Positions 36,052 to 48,100 of a stretch of 64,000 bases of DNA are shown piece by piece. Location of the stretch: assembly GCA_022885665.1 (NCBI GenBank), contig JAGQDJ010000058.1:62342-126341 (forward strand). Direction: 5' to 3'. How positions within the stretch are numbered: the first letter of the stretch is position 1; the number at the start of each line of letters is the position of its first letter. Below the pieces are notes generated by a model. That model searched no databases. It was not told where the DNA came from and saw only the letters and a list, made by a program, of their open reading frames with translations. This DNA comes from Triops longicaudatus. Its lineage: Eukaryota > Arthropoda > Branchiopoda > Notostraca > Triopsidae. The position numbers were made by a program, and so were the translations under genes.

Positions 36052-37640
36052 ATGGCGGGAAAAAAGCGACCTGAAGTGATTCAATGGCAGCAAGAGGTTA
36101 CAAACGACGAAGAATGGGAAGAATTAACTCAGCGGAATGGCTTAACTGGTATTACGCAAACATCTCTCAAGAAACTAGCACTAATTTTGTTGTAGTCATT
36201 TCCTGCATTTCTCTCGTGTAAGCAGACAATTAGTGACCACAAAAAATTGGTTTAAGTTCCACGTTTCGCTGACTTTTCTGTTGTATTACCATAAATCACG
36301 CATGAATGGTACATGATGGCTTTTCACATTTCTCTAATTGACTTTCGTACCAAGTTCAAGGCTGGAATTTTAATTGCTACATATTTTTTAGTCGTGGACG
36401 TATATCAAGAATGGTGCGGCCCGTGTGCTGCCATGGCTTCTCATTTAAAGGAAATGAAATTACAGCTAGGAGAAGAGATGTTACACTGCGCCACGGTACC
36501 TAGCGCTTGGGACAGCGATAATTGACGTGTTATATATTTTTTACTTTTTCCAGGCCAAAGCCGATACAATCAACCGTCTAAAGAGGTTTCGAGGTCGAAG
36601 CGAACCAACTTGGCTCTTTTTAGCGGTAAGCCTGATTATAATTCTCGCCTTTTGTCTATTCAACAATAGAGCGTGGTCTCCTTTTTTTATCGTAAGAAAG
36701 AGTGGTCATCCAGTAGCTGTTGTGCAAGGTGCGAACGTGCCATTACTGCGCCAAACTCTTTTGGCCGAGTTGAAAGCCGAGAAGCGTGTTGTGGAAGAAG
36801 GCGTAGAACGCAAGATGGTAACGACAATTCTTTTTAAACACGCTACCGTTTGCTCTAGCTTAACTTGACAATTGCCGGTTATTCCCTACGGATAGCTTGA
36901 TTGGCAGGAAATTGGCTTCAGTCTTGAAGAAGAAGAAGCGGAGTTATCGGAGAGTAATATGGTTCTACGAGTCCAAATGCGTTCAATATTATTTATGCAA
37001 ACTTTTTCCAGGCAAAACAAAAAATGAGAAAGAGCCTGTCACATTGTTGATTTTGACTGAAGAGGCTTTGAACGAAAATGGGTTGGATGACAAATTAAGA
37101 GAACTTTTGGAAGAACGCCAGTTTCAATTGCTTCAAAAATTAGTTCTGGATCCTTCAGATTTATACTCACCTGCTATGTCACCGGAGGACGGGGAATCTA
37201 CAAGCAATTTGCCCGAGACGGCAACAGAAGAAAATGCTGAATTTCTTAACAACGAAATTGCTACCGAAGCAGCTGAAATTACAAGTCAGGAAGAAGACGA
37301 AGAAAGCGCAGAAGCGACGCAAACAGACCCTTTTGAGTTTATAACGAGATTGGGAGAGAAATTTGAAGTCTGGATCATCGATTGCCAAAACCAAACCGCT
37401 TCAGATCTCCAAATTCTAATAAACGACCTAGTGGATCAATTTCCTGTCCCTGAGGACCAGCCGGGCGAAACGAGACCTGACTACTTCTTTCTACCGGACT
37501 CGAAAGAGACCAAGTTTCTTTCTACTCGGATACAACGCCACATATTGCAACAAGAGCCAACCGAGGTGGTACTTTCGACTAATACTGAAGAGGACACCGC
37601 CCCGGATGAGAACGACGAAGTGGCGGCAGTCGATAAATAG
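36052..37640 (+). CDS. Thioredoxin domain protein with degenerate NDPK-like region (TXNDC6/NME9 type)
   Basis: Close to the N-terminal half of vertebrate NME8/NME9 (TXNDC3/TXNDC6), proteins of ciliary and sperm axonemes. Exons: 36052-36149 (MAGKKRPEVIQWQQEV...), about 36395-36496 with the redox motif VVDVYQEWCGPCAAM, about 36554-36625 (RLKRFRGRSEPTWLFLA), about 36702-36816 (SGHPVAVVQGANVPLLRQTL), about 36898-36953 (acidic DWQEIGFSLEEEEAELSER) and about 37011-37640. The WCGPC pair is intact. The last exon starts like an NDP kinase (EPVTLLILTEEALNENGLDD), but the usual KPD signature is replaced, no catalytic His motif (NXXHGSD) is present, and the rest is acidic low-complexity sequence ending EVAAVDK*. 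It is thus a thioredoxin protein with a decayed kinase domain. It ends 245 bases from the tail of SLC66A3. Confidence 0.87.
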
Positions 37641-37885
37641 AAATGAGGGTTACATTTGACATTTTCTGTTTATTTAAGTACGTGATGGTACATCCCTGCA
37701 CCATGTTTGCACAGCAAGCGGTAGACAATTCTCACGAAAGGAACAAACAACAGGGTTTGTAATTGATTACATGTCAAGTAGAGATAGAAAAAATAGTAAG
37801 AAAAAATTGGGAGATTTGGCATATGGCTGTCTACGTTGCTTTTGTTTTGCTGTCGGCAAATCAATAATAAAAACTGAGAGCAGTT

Positions 37886-38756
37886 TTACTCGGCCTTTAA
37901 ACCCACTTTGGCTTTCGAGAACCTTCTGAAATGAAGGGCAGATACGATAATGGCCAAGTTTAAGACCAAACTGACGGTGTAAGTGATCATAAGCGCTGTG
38001 TCGCGTGTCTCAAGGGCAGTGGTTAACAGTCGAGCTGGATAAGAAGAAACGAAAATTAGTCTGCCCTGATTTTCTCTTATGAGTAATAAAGCTGGTTTAC
38101 CTATACACGTGTAGGCTGCAATGCTCCAGGTTAGAACACTTACAGTGTCCGAATTTCGAGACGTCCAAATCACTCGGATTTGAGCTAATTTACTAGCGGC
38201 AGCAATAGGCGTGACTAAAGCCTATTAAGAGATCAAACGGTCTTAGAAAATGGAAAAGAAGGGAAAGAAAGCTTACAATTAAGGCGCTGATAATGTAATG
38301 GAGCGCACGATCCGTAGCGAGTGAGTACACAACGGAAATATAAACTCCGAGAAGAGACAAAACAAGAAAACCGAGGTTTCCATTATAAAGAAAATACAGG
38401 CCTAAAAGCAGCACGTCTTGAACTATTAGGAACGGGTATTCCAAATACGCAAGTAATGCGTAAGAATTGGAAGCGTTGTAACAAAATACAATCGAATACC
38501 TAAATTAAAATAAAAATGTTGGAAAAATGTTGCCGGTGATTAAATTTTTCCATATTTTCAAAATCTGCTTTAATTTTTATTTTCAAGAAATTCCGCAAAA
38601 TTACCCGGCTAGCTCCAACAGAATGCTTGTCAAACTCAAACCAACAGTACTTTTGGCAGCGTACAAACTTTTAATTTGTGGGACCTTTAAGATTAGACAA
38701 AGCACAATGGTAGACAGTGATGCGTAATTCACCAAACTCTCCATGAGGATAGACAT
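37886..38756 (-). CDS. SLC66A3: PQ-loop solute carrier SLC66A3 (PQLC3)
   Basis: Seven-transmembrane PQ-loop family protein. Exons: start ATG at 38756 (or 38744) to about 38605 (SLVNYASLSTIVLCLILKVP, containing the first PQ motif KVPQIKSL, and LLELAG), about 38500-38277 (LEYPFLIVQDVLLLGLYFLY), about 38222-38103 (SKLAQIRVIWTSRNSDTVSV) and about 38036-37886 (ending KAKVGLKAE*). Segment order and the motifs EYP-LI-QDV-LL and SRNSDTVS-LTWS match human SLC66A3 closely, including the C-terminal KAE. The stop is at 37886-37888. The gene is head-to-head with MRPL42, with about 310 bases between the start codons. The transported substrate is unknown. Confidence 0.92.
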
Positions 38757-39068
38757 GGCTCGTAATACTATAGGGCAGTGTTGATTTACGACAAATAATG
38801 TTCGGTTACAAGTTTCTACAGACGACTATAAACAACGACAACTTGTAGCTAACTAACATCAGTAGACGAACTTTCTCCGTTACGTTGCGTATGTCGCGTG
38901 ACTGAGCATTATCTTTCGCACTGATGAGCTTCCTTGCCCGGAACACAGCAACACACCACGTGTGGAGCGCTAGTAAACAAAACACGCGTTCGGAATCGGA
39001 ATCGAAAAGTGGACAGGGTTTCAATAAATATTGAGTTATCGACTTATATCAGTGTAGTAAACGCAAAG
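38757..39068. promoter_or_regulatory. Compact divergent promoter of SLC66A3 and MRPL42
   Basis: Only about 310 bases separate the two oppositely directed start codons, so the promoters and both 5' untranslated regions must share this interval. No TATA box is evident on either strand. Confidence 0.55.
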
Positions 39069-40310
39069 ATGGCGGCAAGTGTGGTTTCATGCGTAGTAGG
39101 ACTTCGGTTGGGCAGACTAACCAGTTTCAGCCTAATCAGAAATGCTCAAACTGCGATAGTAACTCCAGCATTACAAACAAGAGCGGCAACTACATGCAGT
39201 GCTTTTGATAATGACGAGGAATATGTAGTCTTAACTCGAAATGGAACGATTGTTTGTTGGCACCCGGAACCTCAGTAAGTTCGTACGTGATCCAAAATGA
39301 AAAAATTGTTTGGGCTATAAAAACTCCGGATGCTTTGTTAGGATTTATTATTATATTTGCGAAGTACATTAAAAGGGGTAAATTTTATTATAGGCTTTAA
39401 AAGTCGGTTAGTCCTTCACTACAAGAAACTAAAAAAAAAAATTTATCAGCATTTGTTCTTCTAGTGAAACTTGCAACAAAGCAATTACGCCGGTTTTGCT
39501 ACGTTTTTTTCCGTTTCGTTGTTCTACCAACATGGGACTAGCTAAGAAACTCAAAAATCTCTCATTTGTGTCAACCGCCTATTGTTTTTCTTAACAATGG
39601 GCTTTTGCATTGACTTTAAGGCATTTAATCATGAAAAGGATGAAATTTTCCCATAATGACTTCATAAAAGTGTAATTTAGTTATTGCAATAAAATCTATT
39701 TTCGATCGTTGTTCCATGTTCGATTTTTGAAAAAGTCATAATGTACTTAATCGTGAATCTGAATTTGTCAACTATCCGACTTTTTAACGTTGCCTTCCGG
39801 TGCCGACCGGTTGACAAAATCGGTGTACTTCTAATAATATGGTAGGAATTTAATAATTAGAGTAATTAAAAAAATAGAATACTACACAAATGTATTTTAG
39901 GTAAATTTTTTATCGAGACCACGTGGGTACGTAAAGACTGGCCAACATGTTATAATTTCCCGGGTTACCCGAGCTACTCTAGATTATTTGACTCATGGTA
40001 TAGCAAACGAGTCTTCGATTGTGGAAACGATACATATTGAGTCTTTTTGTATGATCAACGTCAATTTTTTATTTATCCATACAGGTTTCCTTACGAGTGC
40101 ACTCTTCCTATGCCTGAACGGTCAGCAGAACACAATTCGCCATTAAATGTGCAGCTTTCCAAAGTTGCGGACGAGCAGTTCATCAAGAAACCCGAGCAAT
40201 TTATTCGCGCGGAGCTGATGAAAGCAACCCATACCACCAAGCACAGATGGTTCCCTCACGGGGAGAAGAAATTTGCCAAGAAAACCAAACCCGACCGCGA
40301 TTATCTCTAG
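39069..40310 (+). CDS. MRPL42: Mitochondrial ribosomal protein L42
   Basis: Mitoribosomal large-subunit protein. Exon 1 (39069-39274) begins MAASVVSCVVGLRLGRLTSF, a basic and hydroxylated import presequence, and ends with NDEEYVVLTRNGTIVCWHPE. After an 810-nt intron (39275-40084), exon 2 resumes FPYECTLPMPERSAEHNSPL, continues with MKATHTTKHRWFPHGEKKFA and stops at 40308-40310. Length is about 143 residues, usual for the family. The core motifs (CWHPE-F-YE-T-P, HRWFPHG) are those of MRPL42. The intron is long for this window. The gene faces CDK10 tail-to-tail with about 210 bases between stops. Confidence 0.93.
39275..40084 (+). other. Long intron of MRPL42
   Basis: 810 nt, AT-rich, with no open frame or repeat I can identify. 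Donor CTCA|GTAAGT, acceptor CATACAG|GTTTCC. Confidence 0.6.
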
Positions 40311-40520
40311 CCCTGTTTCCCCACTTTTAGTTGTCCAAGGCTTCAATAGAGCTTTAAAGAACAAGCACGAGTCAGTGTATTGAAAAAAGCATGGAAACTC
40401 CACGTTGTTGTACACACGTAATGAAATAAGGAATAGTTATCATTCATAACTGCTCACTTCTTCTTGGGTAATTGGAACTAAAAACCAATATCGCATGACA
40501 GACAGTGTCAAGTCATAAAG

Positions 40521-42013
40521 TTATTGGCCTACCAAATCCGAAATGGCGGCTAAGGAATCTCCTTCGTTAGCTGGCCTCGGGGCCTGGTTTTCCTGGTTGC
40601 GGTTCGACTTAATGTTCCTATGCTGGGGGAAGCTAGGCATCATTTTGGGATCGCAGGCTGTCGCAAAACTCGATCAATTAATTTTGAAAAATGATTTTTG
40701 AAGTCACTTACGCAATGGCTGTTCCCGGAAATATGAACTTTGCAAGCATTCTTCAGCCGTCGCACGTTTACTGGGGTCGTACATGAATAAGAAATTTAAG
40801 AGACGTAACCCGGCTGCTGACAAGCCTTGGAAACGGTGTTTCAAGTTATTGTACGGTTGCTGTTTTAAAGTAAAATTTTCGAGCGCGGGCAATGTGGAAA
40901 ACTCGGGCCAAATGTTGCTATTCGGCGTTCCGAGTAGGTCGATGGTAAGCTCCAATTGGTGTATTTCGGAACGACCAGGCAGCAATGGTTTATGAGCCAG
41001 CAACTCGCCTTAATTAGGGAAGTGTACAAAAGACGAAAGGTCTTATATACCGTAAGAGAGTTTATTAAGCCATTTAGGAATCGTTTACCTAAAATACAGC
41101 CCGCTGCCCACATGTCAATTGCCGTTGTCTGAGTTTTGGACTGCAAAAGCAATTCAGGTGCCCGATACCATAGCGTCACTACTTTAGGCGTCATGGGTTT
41201 TAAAGGAACTCCATATTTTCGAGCCAATCCGAAGTCGGCTGAAGTCACGAAATGTATGAAAGGGTTTCGCATTGAGATTAAAAAACAATGTAAATTGTCG
41301 TACCTATTTTTACGGAGCCCTTATCTGTCATAAGCAGGTTAGAAACTTTCAGGTCACGGTGGATAATAAAATTGCGGTGTAAGTACGCCAAACCGCGGAA
41401 TACCTGCAGAATTATGCATTTGACTTGAGCTTCTGTGAAGGGAGTCTGCATATTATCTAGCAAACTGGCTAAATCTTGCTCACAATACTCCATAACCAGG
41501 AATATACTGCAAATTAATGAAGATATGTATAGAATTATCATTTTGAATTCTTGGAAACGTAACCAAACCTTTCTAAGCTTCTGCCGACAACGACCTCTTT
41601 TAAGGCGACGATATTTTCGTGTTTACAATCTAAAAGTAGATGGATTTCCCGCAAACTGCTGACTGGCAAACCATCCTTTTCTCTTTCCATGCGAATTTTC
41701 TTCAAAGCAACCACTTCACCCGTTTTGGAATCTCGCGCTCGGTCTAAACAACACATTATTTAATGTTAAATATAAAACACTTCAGGGAAACTTACAAACA
41801 ATCCCATATGTGCCCTCTCCTATTCTGTTAAGCTTTTCAAATTCATTTACCGGCCGGCATTTTCCGTACTAGAAACAAAAATACATTCGAAAGATGACAC
41901 TTGTATGCTGTGTTAATGTAAATTATTACTGTATCTTTGTCCGAAATGGGGATTGGGGATCCATCAATAAGGGATGTTAAAATTCCTTTTTTGCCACTGT
42001 CTTGTGATGACAT
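40521..42013 (-). CDS. CDK10: Cyclin-dependent kinase 10
   Basis: CMGC-family serine/threonine kinase, the partner of cyclin M. Start ATG at 42013 (MSSQDSGKKGILTSLIDGSP). The next exons give RPVNEFEKLNRIGEGTYGIV (glycine loop), VVALKKIRMEREKDGLPVSS (catalytic Lys and PVSSLRE helix), IFLVMEYCEQDLASLLDNMQ, IIHRDLKVSNLLM (catalytic loop), ADFGLARKYGVPLKPMTPKV with the T-loop and VVTLWYRAPELLL. IDMWAAGCI and LLGTPNSNIWPEFSTLPALE follow. The last exon (about 40667-40521) carries CDPKMMPSFPQHRN and ends DLVGQ*, like the CDK10 tail. All kinase motifs are intact. The promoter faces that of the septin gene. Confidence 0.95.
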
Positions 42014-45000
42014 ATTTCTTTAATTTTCAGAGTATAAAACACTGAATTTTATCAACTTTTAGAAAATCACGCGTGGACTAGTTTGCTTTTCTGTACGCAC
42101 CACCTTCTCTGCCCACAAAGCCGGTAAAGTTGCACGTAAACAGAAGCTAGAATGATTGGCGAAAGAAACATGCCAAGACAATCCTCGCATAGCGATGAAC
42201 GCTGCCAGAAAATCTCACTTAACGATAAGCTACGAAAAGGACTCAAAGAGCGATGAGATTTTTTAAACATGCTTCGGTAAGTAGAATAACTGGTTTACAT
42301 GGAGCTACGTTTAGGTTTAAATACAAATATAAATTGTTGCCTTATACCACAATCATTAATTTGGCTATGCATGTCTTTTTAACACGAATTGTTCTATCTT
42401 TTGCGTGATCAAATTATGGTATGCAGAGAACGCATAATTACGTTAAGTGAGGCTTAGACGTCATTTTTGTCGTTTAACGCCCTCTAGAGATCGAAATCTT
42501 TACTGGACGAAAGATTCGCTAGGGAAAAAAGGCGGCCGTTGAGCGTTGTTGTTGGATTGGCAGTGACTGCTGTTTGCTTTCTGGAATCTGGGCGTAGAAT
42601 TCCACATTTTTCACGGGGAAACCCTAGTATTTGCATTGTGGTGTATGGTTTTGTTCCGTTAATTAACTGCAGTCATGAAAAGCGGTAAGTGCTCCCTGTT
42701 CTGGGGAAATCCATTTTCTCAGACTTCACATCCTCAAGTGCCACACTCAGAAAAGCCAGCATACAACGAGTAAAAGTAAACTCAATTTCTGATTAGCTTC
42801 CTCGGAGTCCAATCTCACAAGTCTTTGATCCCGATATTTGACTAACGAAGGAGTATTTTTTACTAATTACTATGGATGTTATCTATAGCGTATGTGTAAC
42901 ATGTCAGATAATCACGAGAAAGCCAGGTCTGCTGGAATTTCTCCAGGTTGACCTGTAGTTCACTGTAACGAGCTCCCTGGCGTATCATGTTATGTTTCAG
43001 CCTGAATGACCCTAATGATTATCCTTGGAGCAGGCAGGTCTCCCAAGCCTTTTGCTCCCCTTCATAGTAATTAAGAGCTAAAATTAAGATTACATCCCTT
43101 CTCTATCTTCTCCTCTGAACGATCTCATCCTGCTGAAATTAACGCCCCTCCAAAACCTCGCAATTGCGCGTTACATGATATGCATTTATAGCTTCCTCCA
43201 CGCCTATGTAAATTGACGCCATCCATTTTCTTGAATTCCCTAGTCAACCACCCACCCTTCAAGAAAAACCTTCGCCTATCTCCCTTTACGTCTTCTCGAT
43301 AAGTCCACAACTACACCACATTACTCCCTTCCCCCCTATTGAACAGGCTAAAGCAATTCATCTCCGTGTTTACTCGTCAAGGGTCTGCGCAGCTCTAAAA
43401 AACAAACAGATAAGTCCTTCATGAAGCCATGTGGCCGCTGTTGGCATTATTCACTCCTTTTTATCTGCTGGAAAACTCCCTGCATTTTCTGGCACTTTTC
43501 CGTGGGAAGAATGCCAAAACACGACAACGAGCCCTACTGTAGACAGTTGCTCTCGTCAAATATTATTTATGTCACCCCGCAGTCACACCTGGCCAAATGT
43601 GTACTGTGCTGTTCCAATCCAATCCCGTGAAGAAAGCACGTTAGCAAGCAACTTCCGTCGAAAAGTCTCGGTTTTTCTCACCTTTTTAAGCTCCACCCTG
43701 AAGTTAACATGTATTCTACAGAATTTCCGCCCTCGGATGGTATTTTCTCTAATAGATCCGTTAATTAGCACGTTGCTGCCGCCAAAAAGGGGCCATTTGT
43801 AGATTTAGTATGTGTGGGGAACGTTGTGCCTCGATTTTGACTAGCATGTTTCGAAAACGCGTCGTGGTTGCGCAACCCCGTCATAGATTTACCCACAAAC
43901 TGGCGCGTAACCCGTCTGCTAATACCTTCCCGCCTTGTAATCTAGTGATAAGACGCTGTAGCACTGATTTATTGAACACGTGTTGTTGTAAAACATTAAC
44001 CGCTTGGTTTGAAACAAGCGAGCATTTGAACTTAACGTTGTGTATAACTAACATTTAACATATTTAAGGAAAATATTTAAATTCATGCTAATGGTATTCT
44101 CTTTCTTCGGTACTTCATGGCCTGCTCCACCTCGTTGCATACGACGCGCGCATTGTGATGGAAAAACCGGGGAACCATTTTTTTCTTTTTCGAAAAAAAA
44201 ATCTGTTCTTGTCTTGCGGGCAAACCGATATATCCGGCGCCACCTCAACAGCTGTAAGTATATCTCTGGACCACTTTTCCGTGTGCGTGACTTCACTCGA
44301 CTTGTCCATGCCAAAAGAAACACTCGCCTTATAGATAACGAGTCTTGAAAGGAAATTAGGCAAGGAACTGCTCAAAACTCCACCCCCTTTTTGCGTTTAT
44401 ACATGGCCCAAATTTTGTTTCTTGTGGGCTTATCGCGTTAGCCAAAGGCTTCAGTTTGCAGTCCGAGACGGTCCTAGTCACAGGCGTTTTACTTATGTGC
44501 TTCCCGGGGTTTGGGGCGTCGCACCAAGGCGGAAAAAGAGAAAGGGCAGTTCTTTCTTAGCCTTGAAAAGACACTGAAACAGAACGGCTAGAGTACCACC
44601 TACGCCTTCCACGAACTTTTCCCTTTGGAATATTGGGGTTTTATCTAGTCCTTTTTTCGCTTTTTCCGAGTGCTACCCATCGCTTTCACGAGTTTTTATT
44701 GGGATTACTACGATTTTTCCGTGTTGTGTGAAGCTGTATGCACATTCGGGGCGTTATTGGCCAACCTGCTTTTATTCAAATGTGGATATGAGGTCATCGC
44801 TGTGCTAAATTTGATTAGAACCCTGTAGTGCTTTTTGGACAGAGTTTGGGTGCATATCATACTCTTTCTGAGTGCCTAGCTTAAGATAACGGCAACAGTA
44901 ACGTCTTTCATCAGAAGGTTTTGAAATAGATAAAAAAGAGAAAGAAGAAGACCAAAGGGGACAAAAAAGGAAACTTGTGTTCGTTGGCGCTCCAGGAGGT

Positions 45001-45158
45001 CGTTTTCGTCCGGGGGGAAATTTTACGCTTGTCAGGATTGGTTACATGAATCGGGAGTAAACAGAAAAGTGACGCTTGGGACATTTTTCACCAATTTTCG
45101 ACGGTATTGAATTCTCGGGGTCGTAGTTTGTTTTTGATTTGTGTGGCTTTGGAGAAAA
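42014..45158. other. Divergent spacer plus septin 5' untranslated region / first intron
   Basis: Contains the CDK10 promoter (42014-42500) and probably the septin transcription start. A stretch ending CAGTCATGAAAAGCG before GTAAGT at 42684-42689 looks like an untranslated or very short first exon. Its three complete codons plus one base do not match the phase of the later exon at 46929. The rest (42700-45158) shows only short frames in both strands, which I take as non-coding intron. Confidence 0.45.
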
Positions 45159-48100
45159 ATGAGTGGGGAAAATCCAAACTCACCCACGAGTATCGCCCGG
45201 AGGGGCTCGTGGCGCCTGCGCGGGACCAACCAGACCCCGCCTACCGTTTTGAGCCGTGCTCCGCCCCCGGTCGCTCAGCGCCATCGCCGGCTCCCTTTGC
45301 AATCTGGTGAATCAGATGACAAGCCACAGTCAGGCCCTTTAACTCACCAAGTGAGGGGTGCTTCGTCGGTGTCGAGTTTAGTGAATTCACTCAACATGTC
45401 AAACAGTGCCGACCACGCCTCGTCGTCACTGTCCAGTGTGCCCAGTGCCACGAGCCGATTAGGCGGGTACCGCCTATCAAGTCTAGATCGTTTGGCACAA
45501 CGCCAACGCCTATTTGAACAAACCCAAAATCCGATTGCCCCAGGAGGCGTGGCTGCTACGACAGCCTCAGCGTCTGCCGTAACAACCAGCACTTCCAGTA
45601 CCACCGTTTTGGCCAGTATCTCTACTTCTTACACCGCCGCACCTTCCAGTCTCGCCGCTGTAAGCGATGTTGTAATTTGTTTGCCAAAGCGCTAATGACG
45701 ACAGAGGCCGGATTAGTTAAGAAGAAACGAGAAAGAGGTTAGGTTAGGCAGCAGGAGCCCAAAGCAGATGGTTCGAGTGTCCTGAGTTCTATATTTACGT
45801 GACTCGTGCGCCTTTGCCTCCCCATAGGACACACAAAAAAGGAACACATGGTAGAAGAAGGGCTCTCCCCCTTCACATAGTTGCTCATTGAGTACCTCGG
45901 CTCATTTTGCGTCCGCGTTTGCATTAAAGCCTCCCTTACCAGCCTCCCCGGAAGGAAGGATAGAAAGGGGGGGGGGCAGTGCAGAATAAGACAGGCGCGG
46001 ATCGATGAAAAGCGTTTGTAGGAGCAAGCTCCTCCTACTTCTCTGCCAGCCAAGCACGTGGGTCCGGAAAGTTTATGATATACCCTGTCTGGAATGTCTA
46101 TTAAAAGAGAAGGAAAAGGCACTTAAAGTGATTTAACGCTGGTAGAGCAATGTAGAGTCGCTAAAAGTAAAATAGCAAAAAAGTAGTAACGCAAAAAAAA
46201 GACGAATGCCGAGTCAGCAGTTTGTGTCGTTTTTTTAAGACGTCACTGCATTTTAGTGTTATTCTTTTGATTCCTCTTTATTGCATTTTTGCATTTTTCT
46301 TGAGCTGTCCGAGTGTTCAATAGGCCTGTCATTTATTATTTGCGATCTTTAATTCGCAACGAATTTTTTCATGTTTAATTTTAACTTTCCGATATACCAT
46401 TGACTGTTACCGGTCCAGACACGGGAATAGACCCTACACATAACGAAAAATCTGTTAATCCGGAAGAGCGTTTAAACGAGCTGTTACACTGCGCATATTT
46501 CGTCGTAAAATATTTTGTTTTGCTTGTAGTATTTTAATTGTAATTTTCAATGAGTATTTTTTATGAATGTCCCTAAATTTCGTTACCTTTTAAATTAAAA
46601 ATCTGCTGTACTCAAATTCGCGTCTATTTTTTTTAAAAAATGCACGATTACTTTTATTGGCGTAAGCGTCCGCGGTTAAAACGATAACCATGTATAAATA
46701 AGATAGAATACAACGTGTTTACATAGATTTACCCACATAGATTTTTTAATTGTATTTTATTTATTCCATTCTTTTTTATATTTTTCTTATTGGCGAGCTA
46801 CTTAGCTATCAGGGCATGGAAAGAAGAACGGAAAGTCAGCGTTTATATTTTTTTTAGAAATTTTGGCTTGCTAATTTGAGGAGTGTTTGGCGTGAAAGTA
46901 ACCGTTTTTGTGGTTTTTGTAGTTGCAGAGCAAACGCGACTTGTTCTTCAAAAGCGAGAATGACAAAGGAGCGGGAGCCAGTACAGCTCCGGCCCCAGTG
47001 CCGGCCAGTGTGACGTCTCCGGTGACGACCAATGGTACACCCGCGGGAAATACTGGTCCAGCCCCGGTATCGTCCAGTGGTGCAATAGCCAGCTTAAAAG
47101 AGAGTTTACTGGCCAGTACGAAAGAGCTGAACCCACCGCCCCAAGCTCCGGTGACGGTCTCTAGTACCAGTAAAGTGGAGGCGCTCAAGAGAGAGTTAGT
47201 GGAAGACAACCGAGAGCGGGAACGTGTCCGAGAGCGGGATAAACTGGCGCCAGCTCCACCCCCGCCAGGTGGCGGCTCAGTGGAAGTACGCCGTACGCGC
47301 GAAGTGGACTATGTGGGCTTTGCCAATCTACCTAATCAAGTGTACCGGCGAGCGGTCAAGCGTGGATTTGAATTCACTCTCATGGTCGTCGGTAAGATAT
47401 CTATTTTACTCAGATTATAATATTTGTTTATTATTTTATTTTACTTTTGTGTATTCGTTATGTATTTTTTATTTATTCCTTCTTATTTTATTTTTATTTT
47501 TTGTCTTGTAAAGTGTAGGCTGTCGTTCGTTGCGTGCTTCTAAATTTTTATTAAAATAGCTGCTAACCTAGGATGGAATCCATTTAAAATAAGAAGTACA
47601 GTTACAGAGTAGTAGAACTTTTCTTTTTAGTTGGCACTAGCTTTATGTGGTAGCCTTGGTAAATAACGGATGTGCTAAATGTTTGTCACATCTGCCAGGA
47701 TTACCGCTCTGACAGTATTTTACATAAGGAATGTTTAGTTAAAAGAAAGTGATTGTTAGAAACTCGGTTTCGAAAGTGTCAGTGGGAAGTTTTGCCGTAA
47801 TGTACTTTCTTTTGTTTTTCAGGCGAGTCCGGTTTGGGAAAGTCAACTCTAATTAATTCCATGTTCTTGGCTGATATTTACTCGCCCGAATACCCTGGTC
47901 CTTCTCATCGGTTGAAGAAAACTGTGCAAGTGGAGCAGTGTAAAGTCCTTCTCAGAGAAAACGGAGTTAATTTGACCCTCAATGTCGTGGATACGCCCGG
48001 ATTTGGGGACGCTGTGGATAACAGCAACTGGTAATATATTAAAATGCGTAAAGCAAATCATTAATAGCCTTATGCAAGAAAGAGCTAAAAGCCTCAAAGC

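Noticed and set aside
45739..46122. 127-codon minus-strand open frame inside a septin intron
   Set aside because: It has no recognisable domain, lies antisense in a non-coding intron, and has no splice context; best explained as chance.
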